A stretch of 33,119 nt of DNA from an uncultured Clostridium sp. (GTDB lineage: Bacteria > Bacillota > Clostridia > TANB77 > CAG-508). Under the pieces are notes generated by a model. The model had not been told where the DNA came from. It ran no database searches and saw only the letters and a program-made list of their open reading frames with translations. Of this stretch, positions 7,451 through 15,020 are shown piece by piece (position 1 is the stretch's first letter; every line of letters begins with the position of its first letter). Made by a program: the position numbers and the translations under genes. The stretch lies in NCBI GenBank assembly GCA_930990555.1, contig CAKNPW010000021.1, forward strand, positions 1-33,119. Reading direction: 5' to 3'.

Positions 7451-9346
7451 ATGGAGCCAATAAAAACAAAAGAGCCAAAAACAACGGTTCAAAAAACAAA
7501 TACAACAGATAAAACAATTTTATCAATTATTAGAAATGAAAACAAAGAATTAAAAGAAGAAAACTCTAACAAGAATACAATGCTAGCTTCAACACAACGT
7601 GATTATATTGCTGGTGAAGTTTCTAGAGATTTAACACAAAGAGTTTTATTGCCAAAAAAAATTGTTGATGCACATAAAGAAGGAATTCTGCACTTTCACG
7701 ATATGGATTACTTTATTCAACCAATCCATAATTGTTGTTTAGTTAATATAAAAGATATGTTTGAAAATGGTACTGTTATGAATGGCAAATTAATAGAAGA
7801 GCCAAAAAGTTTTAGAGTAGCATGTATTGTAATGACCCAAATAATTGCAGTTGTTGCAAGTAATCAATATGGTGGTCAATCTCTTGATATAAGTCATTTA
7901 GGCAAATATTTAAGAAAATCACATGATAAATTAAAAGAAAAATATAAAGTTGCATTTGGAGATACATTATCAGATAAAGAAATAGAAAAGATTGTGAGAA
8001 TTGGTGTAGAAGAAGAATTAAGATCTGGTGTTCAAACAATTCAATATCAAATAAATACATTAATGACTACAAATGGACAAACTCCTTTTGTAACACTATT
8101 CTTAAATCTAAAAAAAGATGACCCTTATATAGAAGAAAATGCCATGATCATAGAAGAAATCCTAAACCAAAGAATACAAGGTGTAAAAAATGAAGTTGGT
8201 GTTTATGTTACACCTGCATTTCCTAAGCTTGTTTATGTTTTAGATGAACATAACTGCTTAAAGGGTGGAAAATATGATTATCTTACAAAACTTGCTGCAA
8301 AATGCTCTGCTAAAAGAATGTATCCAGACTATATTTCTGCTAAGAAAATGAGAGAAAACTATGAAGGTAATGTATTTAGTCCAATGGGTTGTAGAAGTTT
8401 CTTGGCTCCTTGGAAAGATAAAAATGGAAATTATAAATTTGAGGGAAGATTTAATCAAGGTGTTGTAAGTATCAACTTGCCTCAAATAGGAATTATTGCA
8501 AATGGTGATGAAGATAAGTTCTGGAAATTGTTTGATGAAAGATTAGATTTATGTTATGAAGCATTAATGTGCAGACATCACGCATTAGAAGGTACTTTAT
8601 CTGACATTAGCCCTATTCATTGGCAATATGGTGCAATAGCAAGACTTAAAAAAGGTGAAAAAATTGATAAACTATTACATGGTGGTTATTCTTCAATTTC
8701 TCTAGGATATATTGGGTTATATGAGCTTACAAAATTAATGAAAGGTGTATCACACACAGATCCTATTGGAAAAGAATTTGCATTAAGAGTTATGAATCAT
8801 TTAAAATCTAAAGTTTCAGAATGGAAACAAAAAACAGGAATTGGTTTTGCCTTATATGGAACCCCTGCTGAAAGTTTATGTTATAGATTTGCTAGAATTG
8901 ATAAAGAAAAGTTTGGAGATATTAAAGATGTTACAGACAAAGGATTTTACACCAATTCATACCATGTAGATGTTAGAGAGAAAATTGATGCTTTCTCTAA
9001 ATTAAAATTTGAAAGTAAGTTCCAACCAATTTCTAGTGGTGGTGCTATATCTTATGTTGAAGTACCAAATATGCAAAATAATTTAAAAGCCTTAGAAGAA
9101 GTTGTTAAATTTATATATGATAATATTCAATATGCAGAATTTAATACAAAATCTGACTATTGCCAAGTATGTGGCTTTGATGGAGAAATAATTATAAATG
9201 ATGATAATGAATGGGAATGCCCAAATTGTGGTAACAAAGACCAAAGTAAAATGAATGTAACAAGAAGAACTTGTGGTTACTTAGGAGAAAACTTCTGGAA
9301 TGTTGGTAAAACCAAAGAAATTAAAGCAAGAGTAACACACCTATAG
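7451..9346 (+). CDS. nrdD: Anaerobic (class III) ribonucleoside-triphosphate reductase
   Basis: 631 aa from the ATG at 7451, after an AGGGGG ribosome binding site; an in-frame ATG at 7382 lies before the promoter. NrdD reduces ribonucleotides to deoxyribonucleotides with an oxygen-sensitive glycyl radical. The radical site is the C-terminal RRTCGYLG, with the glycine near 609. A zinc ribbon precedes it (CQVCGF and ECPNCGN). The N-terminus reaches the catalytic core (HFHDMDYF) after only about 75 residues and has no recognisable ATP-cone, so dATP regulation by that domain appears to be missing. The activase gene nrdG is not adjacent. Its last codons overlap hairpin repeat copy 2. Confidence 0.95.
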   Translation: MEPIKTKEPKTTVQKTNTTDKTILSIIRNENKELKEENSNKNTMLASTQRDYIAGEVSRDLTQRVLLPKKIVDAHKEGILHFHDMDYFIQPIHNCCLVNIKDMFENGTVMNGKLIEEPKSFRVACIVMTQIIAVVASNQYGGQSLDISHLGKYLRKSHDKLKEKYKVAFGDTLSDKEIEKIVRIGVEEELRSGVQTIQYQINTLMTTNGQTPFVTLFLNLKKDDPYIEENAMIIEEILNQRIQGVKNEVGVYVTPAFPKLVYVLDEHNCLKGGKYDYLTKLAAKCSAKRMYPDYISAKKMRENYEGNVFSPMGCRSFLAPWKDKNGNYKFEGRFNQGVVSINLPQIGIIANGDEDKFWKLFDERLDLCYEALMCRHHALEGTLSDISPIHWQYGAIARLKKGEKIDKLLHGGYSSISLGYIGLYELTKLMKGVSHTDPIGKEFALRVMNHLKSKVSEWKQKTGIGFALYGTPAESLCYRFARIDKEKFGDIKDVTDKGFYTNSYHVDVREKIDAFSKLKFESKFQPISSGGAISYVEVPNMQNNLKALEEVVKFIYDNIQYAEFNTKSDYCQVCGFDGEIIINDDNEWECPNCGNKDQSKMNVTRRTCGYLGENFWNVGKTKEIKARVTHL

Positions 9347-9376
9347 GGATTTAGGGACGTTCCTTTTTTTCCCTAT
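9343..9376 (+). repeat. Conserved-loop hairpin repeat, copy 2
   Basis: ATAGGGA (9343-9349) and TCCCTAT (9370-9376) form the stem, and the loop contains GGGACGTTCC in the sense of nrdD. The left arm includes the nrdD stop codon TAG. The inner part of the right arm is TTT instead of the AAA seen in the other copies, so this copy has a shorter stem and an internal T-run. Confidence 0.75.
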
Positions 9377-9416
9377 TTAAAATAATAAAATAGCAATTAC
9401 TTACCTTACATCAAAA

Positions 9417-9473
9417 AAATCGGGATTTTGAGGAACGTCCCCAAATCCCGAGAAACATTCTAAATCCCGATTT
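9417..9473 (-). terminator. Conserved-loop hairpin repeat, copy 3, with two competing right arms
   Basis: AAATCGGGATTT (9417-9428) pairs perfectly with AAATCCCGATTT (9462-9473) and its inner part can instead pair with AAATCCCG (9443-9450). In minus-strand sense the loop reads GGGGACGTTCCTC and the hairpin is followed by seven Ts, so it should terminate the lysine-rich protein gene, whose stop abuts it. It may also stop read-through from nrdD. Confidence 0.8.
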
Positions 9474-10300
9474 TATAATGGCTTAAATTTCTTTGTTTCT
9501 TTATATTTGCCATATTCTTTTGGAATATAATTATCACTCCAATAATGTTTTTCTCCTATCGTTTTTTCTTTCTTTGTATTTTTTTTAAGGCTATCATGCT
9601 TTGTTTGTTTAACAGTATTTTGTTCATTTTTAATCTTATTATTCTTTTTCTTATTTTCTACTTTATTTCTTACTTTAATTTTATTTTTTCTTTCTAACTT
9701 AGGGATTTTAACATTTTTTAACATTTGCAAATATTCATTTAATTTTTCTGTAAACTTTTTCTTTTCTTCTTCTCTATGTAAGTATTCTATATGTGGTGTT
9801 CTTTTTATTGGTTCCTGTTTTATTTCATTTTCTTTTTTACTATAATTATCAATTTTTTTCTGCTTTCTGGTTTGTGGCTTCCTTTTTTCTTTCTTTTTCT
9901 CCTCTTTTACATATTCTACTCGTGCATATGTTTTCTTTTTATTTTGTTCTTTAAGTCTCTTTTGCAATTGTTTTTTCTTTTTATCCCTACTCTTTAATTT
10001 TTTTATATATTCACTATCTTTATTTGCAATTAGCTTATTTATATAACCATTTGAATATTCTCCTAATGATTCTATGTATAATTTAGTTATTTTTTCTGGT
10101 TTCATTTTTACAATATTTCTTTTTGCAAAAAATCTAAAAGTTAGAACGTAAATTCCTAACTCGTTAAGTTCTACTCTTACTTCTACAGGCTTATTAGAAA
10201 TTTTACTAAAATCTCTTTTTATTTCTTCAATTTTTCTTTTAATATCATTACCAGAATATATTTTAGAATCAAAACAGTATTCTACAGTTTTTGCTTCCAT
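9473..10300 (-). CDS. Lysine-rich protein of unknown function
   Basis: 275 aa from ATG 10300; a TTG two codons upstream is an alternative and neither has a good RBS. Residues 1-95 look like a small folded domain with alternating strands and helices (EVRVELNELGIYVLTFRFF). From about 95 to the end the sequence is highly basic and low in complexity, with runs of K, E, N and R, likely disordered or coiled coil and suited to nucleic acid binding. There are no TM segments or signal peptide. I recognise no family. It ends at hairpin repeat copy 3 and may be the last gene of the run from 14740. Confidence 0.75.
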   Translation of the reverse strand: MEAKTVEYCFDSKIYSGNDIKRKIEEIKRDFSKISNKPVEVRVELNELGIYVLTFRFFAKRNIVKMKPEKITKLYIESLGEYSNGYINKLIANKDSEYIKKLKSRDKKKKQLQKRLKEQNKKKTYARVEYVKEEKKKEKRKPQTRKQKKIDNYSKKENEIKQEPIKRTPHIEYLHREEEKKKFTEKLNEYLQMLKNVKIPKLERKNKIKVRNKVENKKKNNKIKNEQNTVKQTKHDSLKKNTKKEKTIGEKHYWSDNYIPKEYGKYKETKKFKPL

Positions 10301-10369
10301 ACTCAAATTACATCAACATCCTTTTTCATTCATTTATGTTAACATATTTTGAGCTGAATTTCAAGGATT

Positions 10370-10993
10370 TTACCTTATAAAATTAGTTTTGACAGTTTTA
10401 TTTGTTGGTTTATTAATATTATTTTGCTTTCCAATTTCTATACATTTTAAAATCCATGCCATATTTTTTCCTAAATTATACATTGTTTGCATCCCCTCTA
10501 AATCTTGCACAACTTCTTCTTTATTATCTCCATGTACATTATTCCAATATGTAGATGATACTATAGGCATTTGGCTAATTGAAAAATATTTATTAAGTAC
10601 ATCAAAAGAAGCAACTGTTCCACCTCTTCTAGCACTTATAATACTTGCACCAGGTTTAAACTCAAAAGCTTTTTTGCCTGCATAGAAGGCTCTATCTAAA
10701 ACAGATAAAATTCTGCCTGATGGGTGTGCATAATAAACTGGTGTACCAAATATAAAACCATCACTTTCTTCAGCTTTTTCTATTATTGTATTTACAATAT
10801 CATCATTAAATACACATCTAGCATTTCCGTTTCTAACACACATTTTGCATCCAATACAATCTCTTACAGGCGTTCCACCTATATTTATGATTTCTGTTTC
10901 TATCCCTTCTTCATTTAAGCTTTCTGCTACCTTACTTAATGCAGTATATGTACATTCTTTTCTTGAACTTCCATTAATTAATAATACCTTCAT
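10370..10993 (-). CDS. Isf-like iron-sulfur flavoprotein (NADPH-dependent FMN reductase family)
   Basis: 207 aa. The N-terminal LLINGSSRKECTYTAL is the FMN phosphate-binding loop of the flavodoxin-like FMN_red fold, and FGTPVYYAHPSG (residues about 82-93) is the second flavin loop. Between them C46, C49, C52 and C60 form the spacing C-x2-C-x2-C-x7-C typical of the compact [4Fe-4S] site of archaeal and clostridial Isf flavoproteins. An electron-transfer or oxygen/oxidant-reducing role is inferred. It lies 52 bp after the amidotransferase gene on the same strand. Confidence 0.85.
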   Translation of the reverse strand: MKVLLINGSSRKECTYTALSKVAESLNEEGIETEIINIGGTPVRDCIGCKMCVRNGNARCVFNDDIVNTIIEKAEESDGFIFGTPVYYAHPSGRILSVLDRAFYAGKKAFEFKPGASIISARRGGTVASFDVLNKYFSISQMPIVSSTYWNNVHGDNKEEVVQDLEGMQTMYNLGKNMAWILKCIEIGKQNNINKPTNKTVKTNFIR

Positions 10994-11045
10994 GTCTAAT
11001 CACTTTCCTTTCTTGTATATAAATTATAATTTAGCTATTTCTAAT

Positions 11046-11750
11046 TTAACATTTACTTATAATATATTTAAAAATACAATTATTTATGCTTTCATTTTCT
11101 GGATGAAATTGTACTCCAAATATCCTATCATTATATTCTATAACTTCTATAGTACCATCTTCTGCTCTTCCTTTTACTTGTAAAGGTTCTTCAACTTTTG
11201 GAATTCTGTATTTATGAATACTTGGCATATTTAAAACTTCTTTTTTAAATAAACTATATAGTATACTGTTTTCGTCCAATATTACCTTATGCTTTATATC
11301 ATCTATATTATCTCTTGTTAAATCCGCATTTCTATGACCTTCTACAGGTTCTGTAAAATTATATTTATTCTTTCTTAAATCTTCAAATAGCTCTATAATG
11401 CTTCCTTCATAATTTCGCTCTTTCTTTTTTTTGCATAGCAAAAAGTATACAGCTAAGGTTTGCATTCCCATACAAATTCCTAATAATGGTTTATTATTTT
11501 TCACAGCATAATCAATAATCTGTATATGGTATGGATGTATTTTTCCACCTCCAGTCATTACAAATCCATCACATAATTCTAATTTTTCTTTATCAATATA
11601 TGCATTACATGGTAATATTCCGATGGCAATAGCACCACATTCATTTATTCTTTCTATATAATTATTGGGAAACGAATATTTATCTTCATATACTAATTCT
11701 GTTTTAAATAAATTATTTGATGCTGGTACAAGTCCTATTATTTTTTTCAT
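11046..11750 (-). CDS. Class I glutamine amidotransferase-like hydrolase (PuuD/peptidase C26 type)
   Basis: 234 aa from the second ATG (11750), which is about 9 nt after AAGG; the first ATG (11759) touches the RBS. The nucleophile C93 sits in LGICMGMQ and the catalytic His-Glu in FGVQFHPEN near the end. The GFVMTGGGKIHPYH segment fits gamma-glutamyl-GABA hydrolase-type members. The substrate is probably a gamma-glutamyl compound, but no polyamine genes are nearby, so the role is open. It follows the methyltransferase gene with a few bases between stop and start. Confidence 0.85.
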   Translation of the reverse strand: MKKIIGLVPASNNLFKTELVYEDKYSFPNNYIERINECGAIAIGILPCNAYIDKEKLELCDGFVMTGGGKIHPYHIQIIDYAVKNNKPLLGICMGMQTLAVYFLLCKKKKERNYEGSIIELFEDLRKNKYNFTEPVEGHRNADLTRDNIDDIKHKVILDENSILYSLFKKEVLNMPSIHKYRIPKVEEPLQVKGRAEDGTIEVIEYNDRIFGVQFHPENESINNCIFKYIISKC

Positions 11751-11755
11751 ATTAT

Positions 11756-12331
11756 TCATCCTTTCTTAGATTCTTTTTTTGCTATTACCCAAAATACATG
11801 CCAATGTTTCATTTGATGCATTGCAGTTTCTCCATCTTTTTCAATTTCTTTTAATTTTAGTATTTTAAAATCTTTTAATAAATCTTCTATTTCTTCTTTT
11901 TCATAAAATTGGATTTTATCATTTCCAAACCAAGAATCATTCTTCCCAAAAAAATTACATAAGAAGTATCCATTTTCATTTAGAGAATCTTTTATTTTAT
12001 CTAGCAACTTAACTAATGCTTCTCTATTACAAAAAGGTAATGCTTCATATGATATAACTAAATCTGTTTTTGGTAAATGTGCTTCAGAAAATTTAGCCTG
12101 TTCAAAGTTTAATTTTGCCTTTTCTTCTTCTGTTAAACCTTGATTCAAAAATTTTGTTACATCAACTCTATCAATAGCAGTTACAGTTATATTGTTTAGT
12201 ACTAAGAATTTAGTATCTCTACCTGCACCACATCCTAAATCTACTGCTGTTTTTACACTTGGATTATTCTTTATAAAATTTACCAAAATATTATGTGGCT
12301 CTAGTTTACTATTATTTTCAAAAAAATTCAT
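11756..12331 (-). CDS. Class I SAM-dependent methyltransferase (TehB-like)
   Basis: 191 aa from ATG 12331, one base after the stop of the preceding gene; a longer frame from 12352 would overlap that gene and has no RBS. The AdoMet-binding motif I is AVDLGCGAGRDTKFL (about residues 31-45), followed by an acidic strand end (TAIDRVD) and DLVISYEALPF. The C-terminal EIEKDGETAMHQMKHWHVFWVIAKK fits TehB/tellurite-resistance-type methyltransferases. The substrate is unknown. Confidence 0.85.
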   Translation of the reverse strand: MNFFENNSKLEPHNILVNFIKNNPSVKTAVDLGCGAGRDTKFLVLNNITVTAIDRVDVTKFLNQGLTEEEKAKLNFEQAKFSEAHLPKTDLVISYEALPFCNREALVKLLDKIKDSLNENGYFLCNFFGKNDSWFGNDKIQFYEKEEIEDLLKDFKILKLKEIEKDGETAMHQMKHWHVFWVIAKKESKKG

Positions 12332-12332
12332 T

Positions 12333-12866
12333 TTATTTCCAAATCTCCCCATTAATAAAATGTGTAAGTGCCATTATAAAAGCTTGCTCTGCTAAATCTA
12401 TTCTAGTGACTTGTCCATGGCTTAGTTGTGCTATTCCCCCTTGTGGTGCCTTAAGTTCTTTTGTTTCGAAAAGTTTTGCAAGTACATAACTTAATTCTTT
12501 TTCCTTGATTTCATCTATATATCTATCTGGAATTGGATATGCAGGACCAAAACCAATAGAGCCTTCTTCATCTTTATTTTCAATATATACTGTTGTTAAA
12601 TTTAACCATGTTCCAAACTTATCAGTTATTCCAGATTCCATTGCTACAAAAAAATCTGCTTTTAAATTATTTTCTTTTGCATATTTTTTTAAATTCTTAA
12701 CTCTATTTTTTGCACCTTGTAATATTTCATCATTTACTGGCTGATTAGCAACTTCTGATTCTACACTTATTCCTTCTATTGTAACATCATTAAAGTACCT
12801 TTCGAAGGCTTTTTTTGCCCCTTCTATTTTTCCTTTATTTTTTGTTCCAATTAGTATATTCATCAT
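12333..12866 (-). CDS. YjjX-like inosine/xanthosine triphosphatase
   Basis: 177 aa, matching the DUF84/NTPase_I-T family, which hydrolyses ITP and XTP to keep damaged purines out of nucleic acid. Family features include the opening GTKNKGKIEGAKKAF, the VESEVANQP segment, the ESGI motif and the QLSHGQVTR end. Start ATG at 12866 follows AAGGTGAT. It lies 8 bp after ltaS and directly before the methyltransferase gene, so it is likely co-transcribed. Confidence 0.9.
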   Translation of the reverse strand: MMNILIGTKNKGKIEGAKKAFERYFNDVTIEGISVESEVANQPVNDEILQGAKNRVKNLKKYAKENNLKADFFVAMESGITDKFGTWLNLTTVYIENKDEEGSIGFGPAYPIPDRYIDEIKEKELSYVLAKLFETKELKAPQGGIAQLSHGQVTRIDLAEQAFIMALTHFINGEIWK

Positions 12867-12874
12867 TTATCACC

Positions 12875-14740
12875 TTATCTTAATAAATTTTCTATAACTA
12901 TAGATTTTGATATATCCAATTCTTTTGTCATATAATCGTGATATTTCTTTAATTCTTCATTTTCATCTACTATTTCTCCATTTTGTATATTAAACCAATG
13001 TTCATCATAATAAAAATTAGTTGTAACAATTCGCTCATTATTTAGACATATAAAATCTTTTTTAGCTAACATATTTGTTCCTAAAGAAACTCCTGCATCT
13101 AAGTTACATAAATATGCAAGTGTTGGTTTTATATCTAGTTTACTAACAGGTTTATCTATTCTTAAATTACTAATTCCAGGAATTCTCATTCCAGCTAATA
13201 CTCTAATATAATTTAATTTTATATCCACGTCTGTAACATTTCCATCTATTTCATTTAAAAATTCTATCATTTCATTATTATACATATCTAGACCATTATG
13301 ATCTCCATATAAAATTATTACAGTATCATTATATAAATCAGCTTTTTTCAACTCATCTATAAATATACCAAATGCATAATCTGCATAATTTGCTGATTCT
13401 AGATAATTTCCAAAGAAAGTATCTTTATATTTTCCAACATCTATATTGACTTTACTCCTATCTTGTAATCCATCTAATGTAAAACCAGTATGTGATGAAG
13501 CTGCAACAATATATGATATGAATGGTGCATCATAATTTGATAATTTTTCTACTGCTTGTTTATATAATAGTTCATCTGACAAATATCCCATTACATCTTC
13601 TGAAATATCTGTAAATTTGTCTTTTAATTCGACATGATCAACTTCCATATTGTTGTATACATTAGTTCTATTCCAAAAATATCCAAAGTTTCCATGCATA
13701 TATGACGTTGTATAATCGTTTTGATGAAACATTTTAAAAATATCATCATAAGTATTTTTATAATATCTACTATATGCCATTCCATTTTCTACAGGATATA
13801 ATGATGTTACTGTTGAAAATTCTGAATCTGCTGTTGTAGAATAGCTTTGCATATACATATTAGAAAGTCTTATATTTTCATTTATAAATTTATTTAGGTT
13901 TGGTGTTATCTCTTTACCATTTATTGTTTTATTTAATACAAATTCTTGCATAGATTCCAATTGAAGAATTATTACATTTTTGCCTTCCATTGAACCTGCA
14001 ATATCTAGATAACTTTCTTCATATTCTTGGTTATATTCTTCTTTTAAAGAATTATACGCCTCCATCACTTCTGTCTTATTTCTATATTTTGCCTGTTTTG
14101 AGCCATCAATAGCATTTAGTATATCTGATATATGATAACCATAAATTGTTGCTTTTTTTATTTGTGTATCTCTATTATATGGGTCTTCCAAAGCTTTTTC
14201 ATTTCCCTCTATTGCTGATGTAATAAATACATATATTGCAAATAATCCAATTAATGTTCTAATAACAATATATTGTACTTTGCTCTTTTTTACTGTTTCT
14301 ATTTTTGCGAATTTTGATACCAATAAAATCACTAGAAGCAATATATCTATAAAATAAAGTATTTGGTGCAATTTTAATAGCATTGGTAATGTTGACATTA
14401 TTTCTTCGCCATATTGAAGATTAGTTATTTGTAATACTGATAAAACATTACTTGAATAAGTATAATAAATATTGTCTGCAAACAAAATTATACTTATTAT
14501 TGTGTCTAATACTATTCCACCTATATTTCTTCCTTTTTTAGGTAATACGAATAATATTCCAAATAAAGATAAAATATATATTATACTACTTTGTATTGTT
14601 TTTATATCAATTCTTTCATTTATACATACTGTACTTTTATAAAATAATATAGTTTTTAATATTATAAAAATTGCAAGTATTATGATAAAGAAACTAGAAT
14701 TTATAATCTTATTTAATATTTCTTTTGTTTTTTCTTTCAC
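12875..14740 (-). CDS. ltaS: LtaS-type lipoteichoic acid synthase (sulfatase superfamily)
   Basis: 621 aa, typical LtaS size, with a GTG start after AAGGAG. Five TM segments lie near residues 13-33, 47-66, 74-94, 124-141 and 155-175, followed by an extracellular sulfatase-fold domain from about 250. LtaS transfers glycerol phosphate from phosphatidylglycerol to lipoteichoic acid outside the membrane. Visible catalytic features: E262 (LQLESMQ), nucleophile T303 in TTADSEF, the HGNFGYFWNR block and YGDHNG metal ligands. No linked glycolipid or dlt genes are present. LtaS paralogs with other phosphoglycerol targets exist, so the exact polymer is inferred. Confidence 0.9.
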   Translation of the reverse strand: MKEKTKEILNKIINSSFFIIILAIFIILKTILFYKSTVCINERIDIKTIQSSIIYILSLFGILFVLPKKGRNIGGIVLDTIISIILFADNIYYTYSSNVLSVLQITNLQYGEEIMSTLPMLLKLHQILYFIDILLLVILLVSKFAKIETVKKSKVQYIVIRTLIGLFAIYVFITSAIEGNEKALEDPYNRDTQIKKATIYGYHISDILNAIDGSKQAKYRNKTEVMEAYNSLKEEYNQEYEESYLDIAGSMEGKNVIILQLESMQEFVLNKTINGKEITPNLNKFINENIRLSNMYMQSYSTTADSEFSTVTSLYPVENGMAYSRYYKNTYDDIFKMFHQNDYTTSYMHGNFGYFWNRTNVYNNMEVDHVELKDKFTDISEDVMGYLSDELLYKQAVEKLSNYDAPFISYIVAASSHTGFTLDGLQDRSKVNIDVGKYKDTFFGNYLESANYADYAFGIFIDELKKADLYNDTVIILYGDHNGLDMYNNEMIEFLNEIDGNVTDVDIKLNYIRVLAGMRIPGISNLRIDKPVSKLDIKPTLAYLCNLDAGVSLGTNMLAKKDFICLNNERIVTTNFYYDEHWFNIQNGEIVDENEELKKYHDYMTKELDISKSIVIENLLR

Positions 14741-14830
14741 GTTTTTCTCCTTTTTTCGACAATTATCTTATTTAATATATCATACTTTTTTATAGTTTTC
14801 TAGTTATATTTTATTATTGCAATATTTTGG

Positions 14831-14967
14831 TATATGCTCTAAATATAGCCTAGCCAAGCACCAATGGGTTCAGGCAATTACATTCTAACTTCTGTAATGC
14901 ACTCTTGCATTAATCTCTTTTCATATCTTTATCCCTCGCCACGCTGTGACGAGGGCATTTCTTTGTT
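14831..14967 (+). ncRNA. Candidate small RNA with three hairpins and an intrinsic terminator
   Basis: The 280-nt gap between ltaS and the permease gene holds ordered structure on the plus strand. A weak promoter (extended -10 TGGTATATG at about 14829-14836, or TTGCAA-17-TAAATA at 14817-14845) would start near 14843-14852. Hairpin 1: GCCTAGCC (14848-14855) with GGTTCAGGC (14867-14875), one bulged C. Hairpin 2: ATTACA (14877-14882) with TGTAAT (14893-14898). Hairpin 3: ATGCA (14897-14901) with TGCAT (14906-14910), overlapping hairpin 2 by two bases. The terminator follows. A 35-aa frame here lacks an RBS. It matches no RNA class I know. Confidence 0.45.
14933..14967 (+). terminator. GC-rich intrinsic terminator of the candidate small RNA
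   Basis: CCCTCG (14933-14938) pairs with CGAGGG (14950-14955) and CAC pairs with GTG inside around one mismatch, followed by TTTCTTTGTTTT on the plus strand. The minus side lacks a U-run, so it belongs to a plus-strand transcript although no plus-strand gene is present. Confidence 0.75.
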
Positions 14968-14972
14968 TTAGC

Positions 14973-15009
14973 AAAAAATAGGGATTTAAGGAACGTCCCC
15001 AAATCCCTA
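14973..15009 (-). terminator. Conserved-loop hairpin repeat, copy 4 (permease terminator)
   Basis: TAGGGATTT (14979-14987) and AAATCCCTA (15001-15009) form a perfect 9-bp stem. Read in the sense of the minus-strand permease gene the loop is GGGGACGTTCCTT, and six Ts follow the stem (14978-14973), a classic intrinsic terminator placed 11 nt after the stop codon. Confidence 0.88.
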
Positions 15010-15020
15010 CCAAGAGCATC

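Noticed and set aside
14864..14971. A 35-codon frame (ATG 14864 to TAG 14971) inside the candidate small RNA
   Set aside because: There is no ribosome binding site, and the frame runs through the terminator stem. It is more likely chance within a structured RNA.
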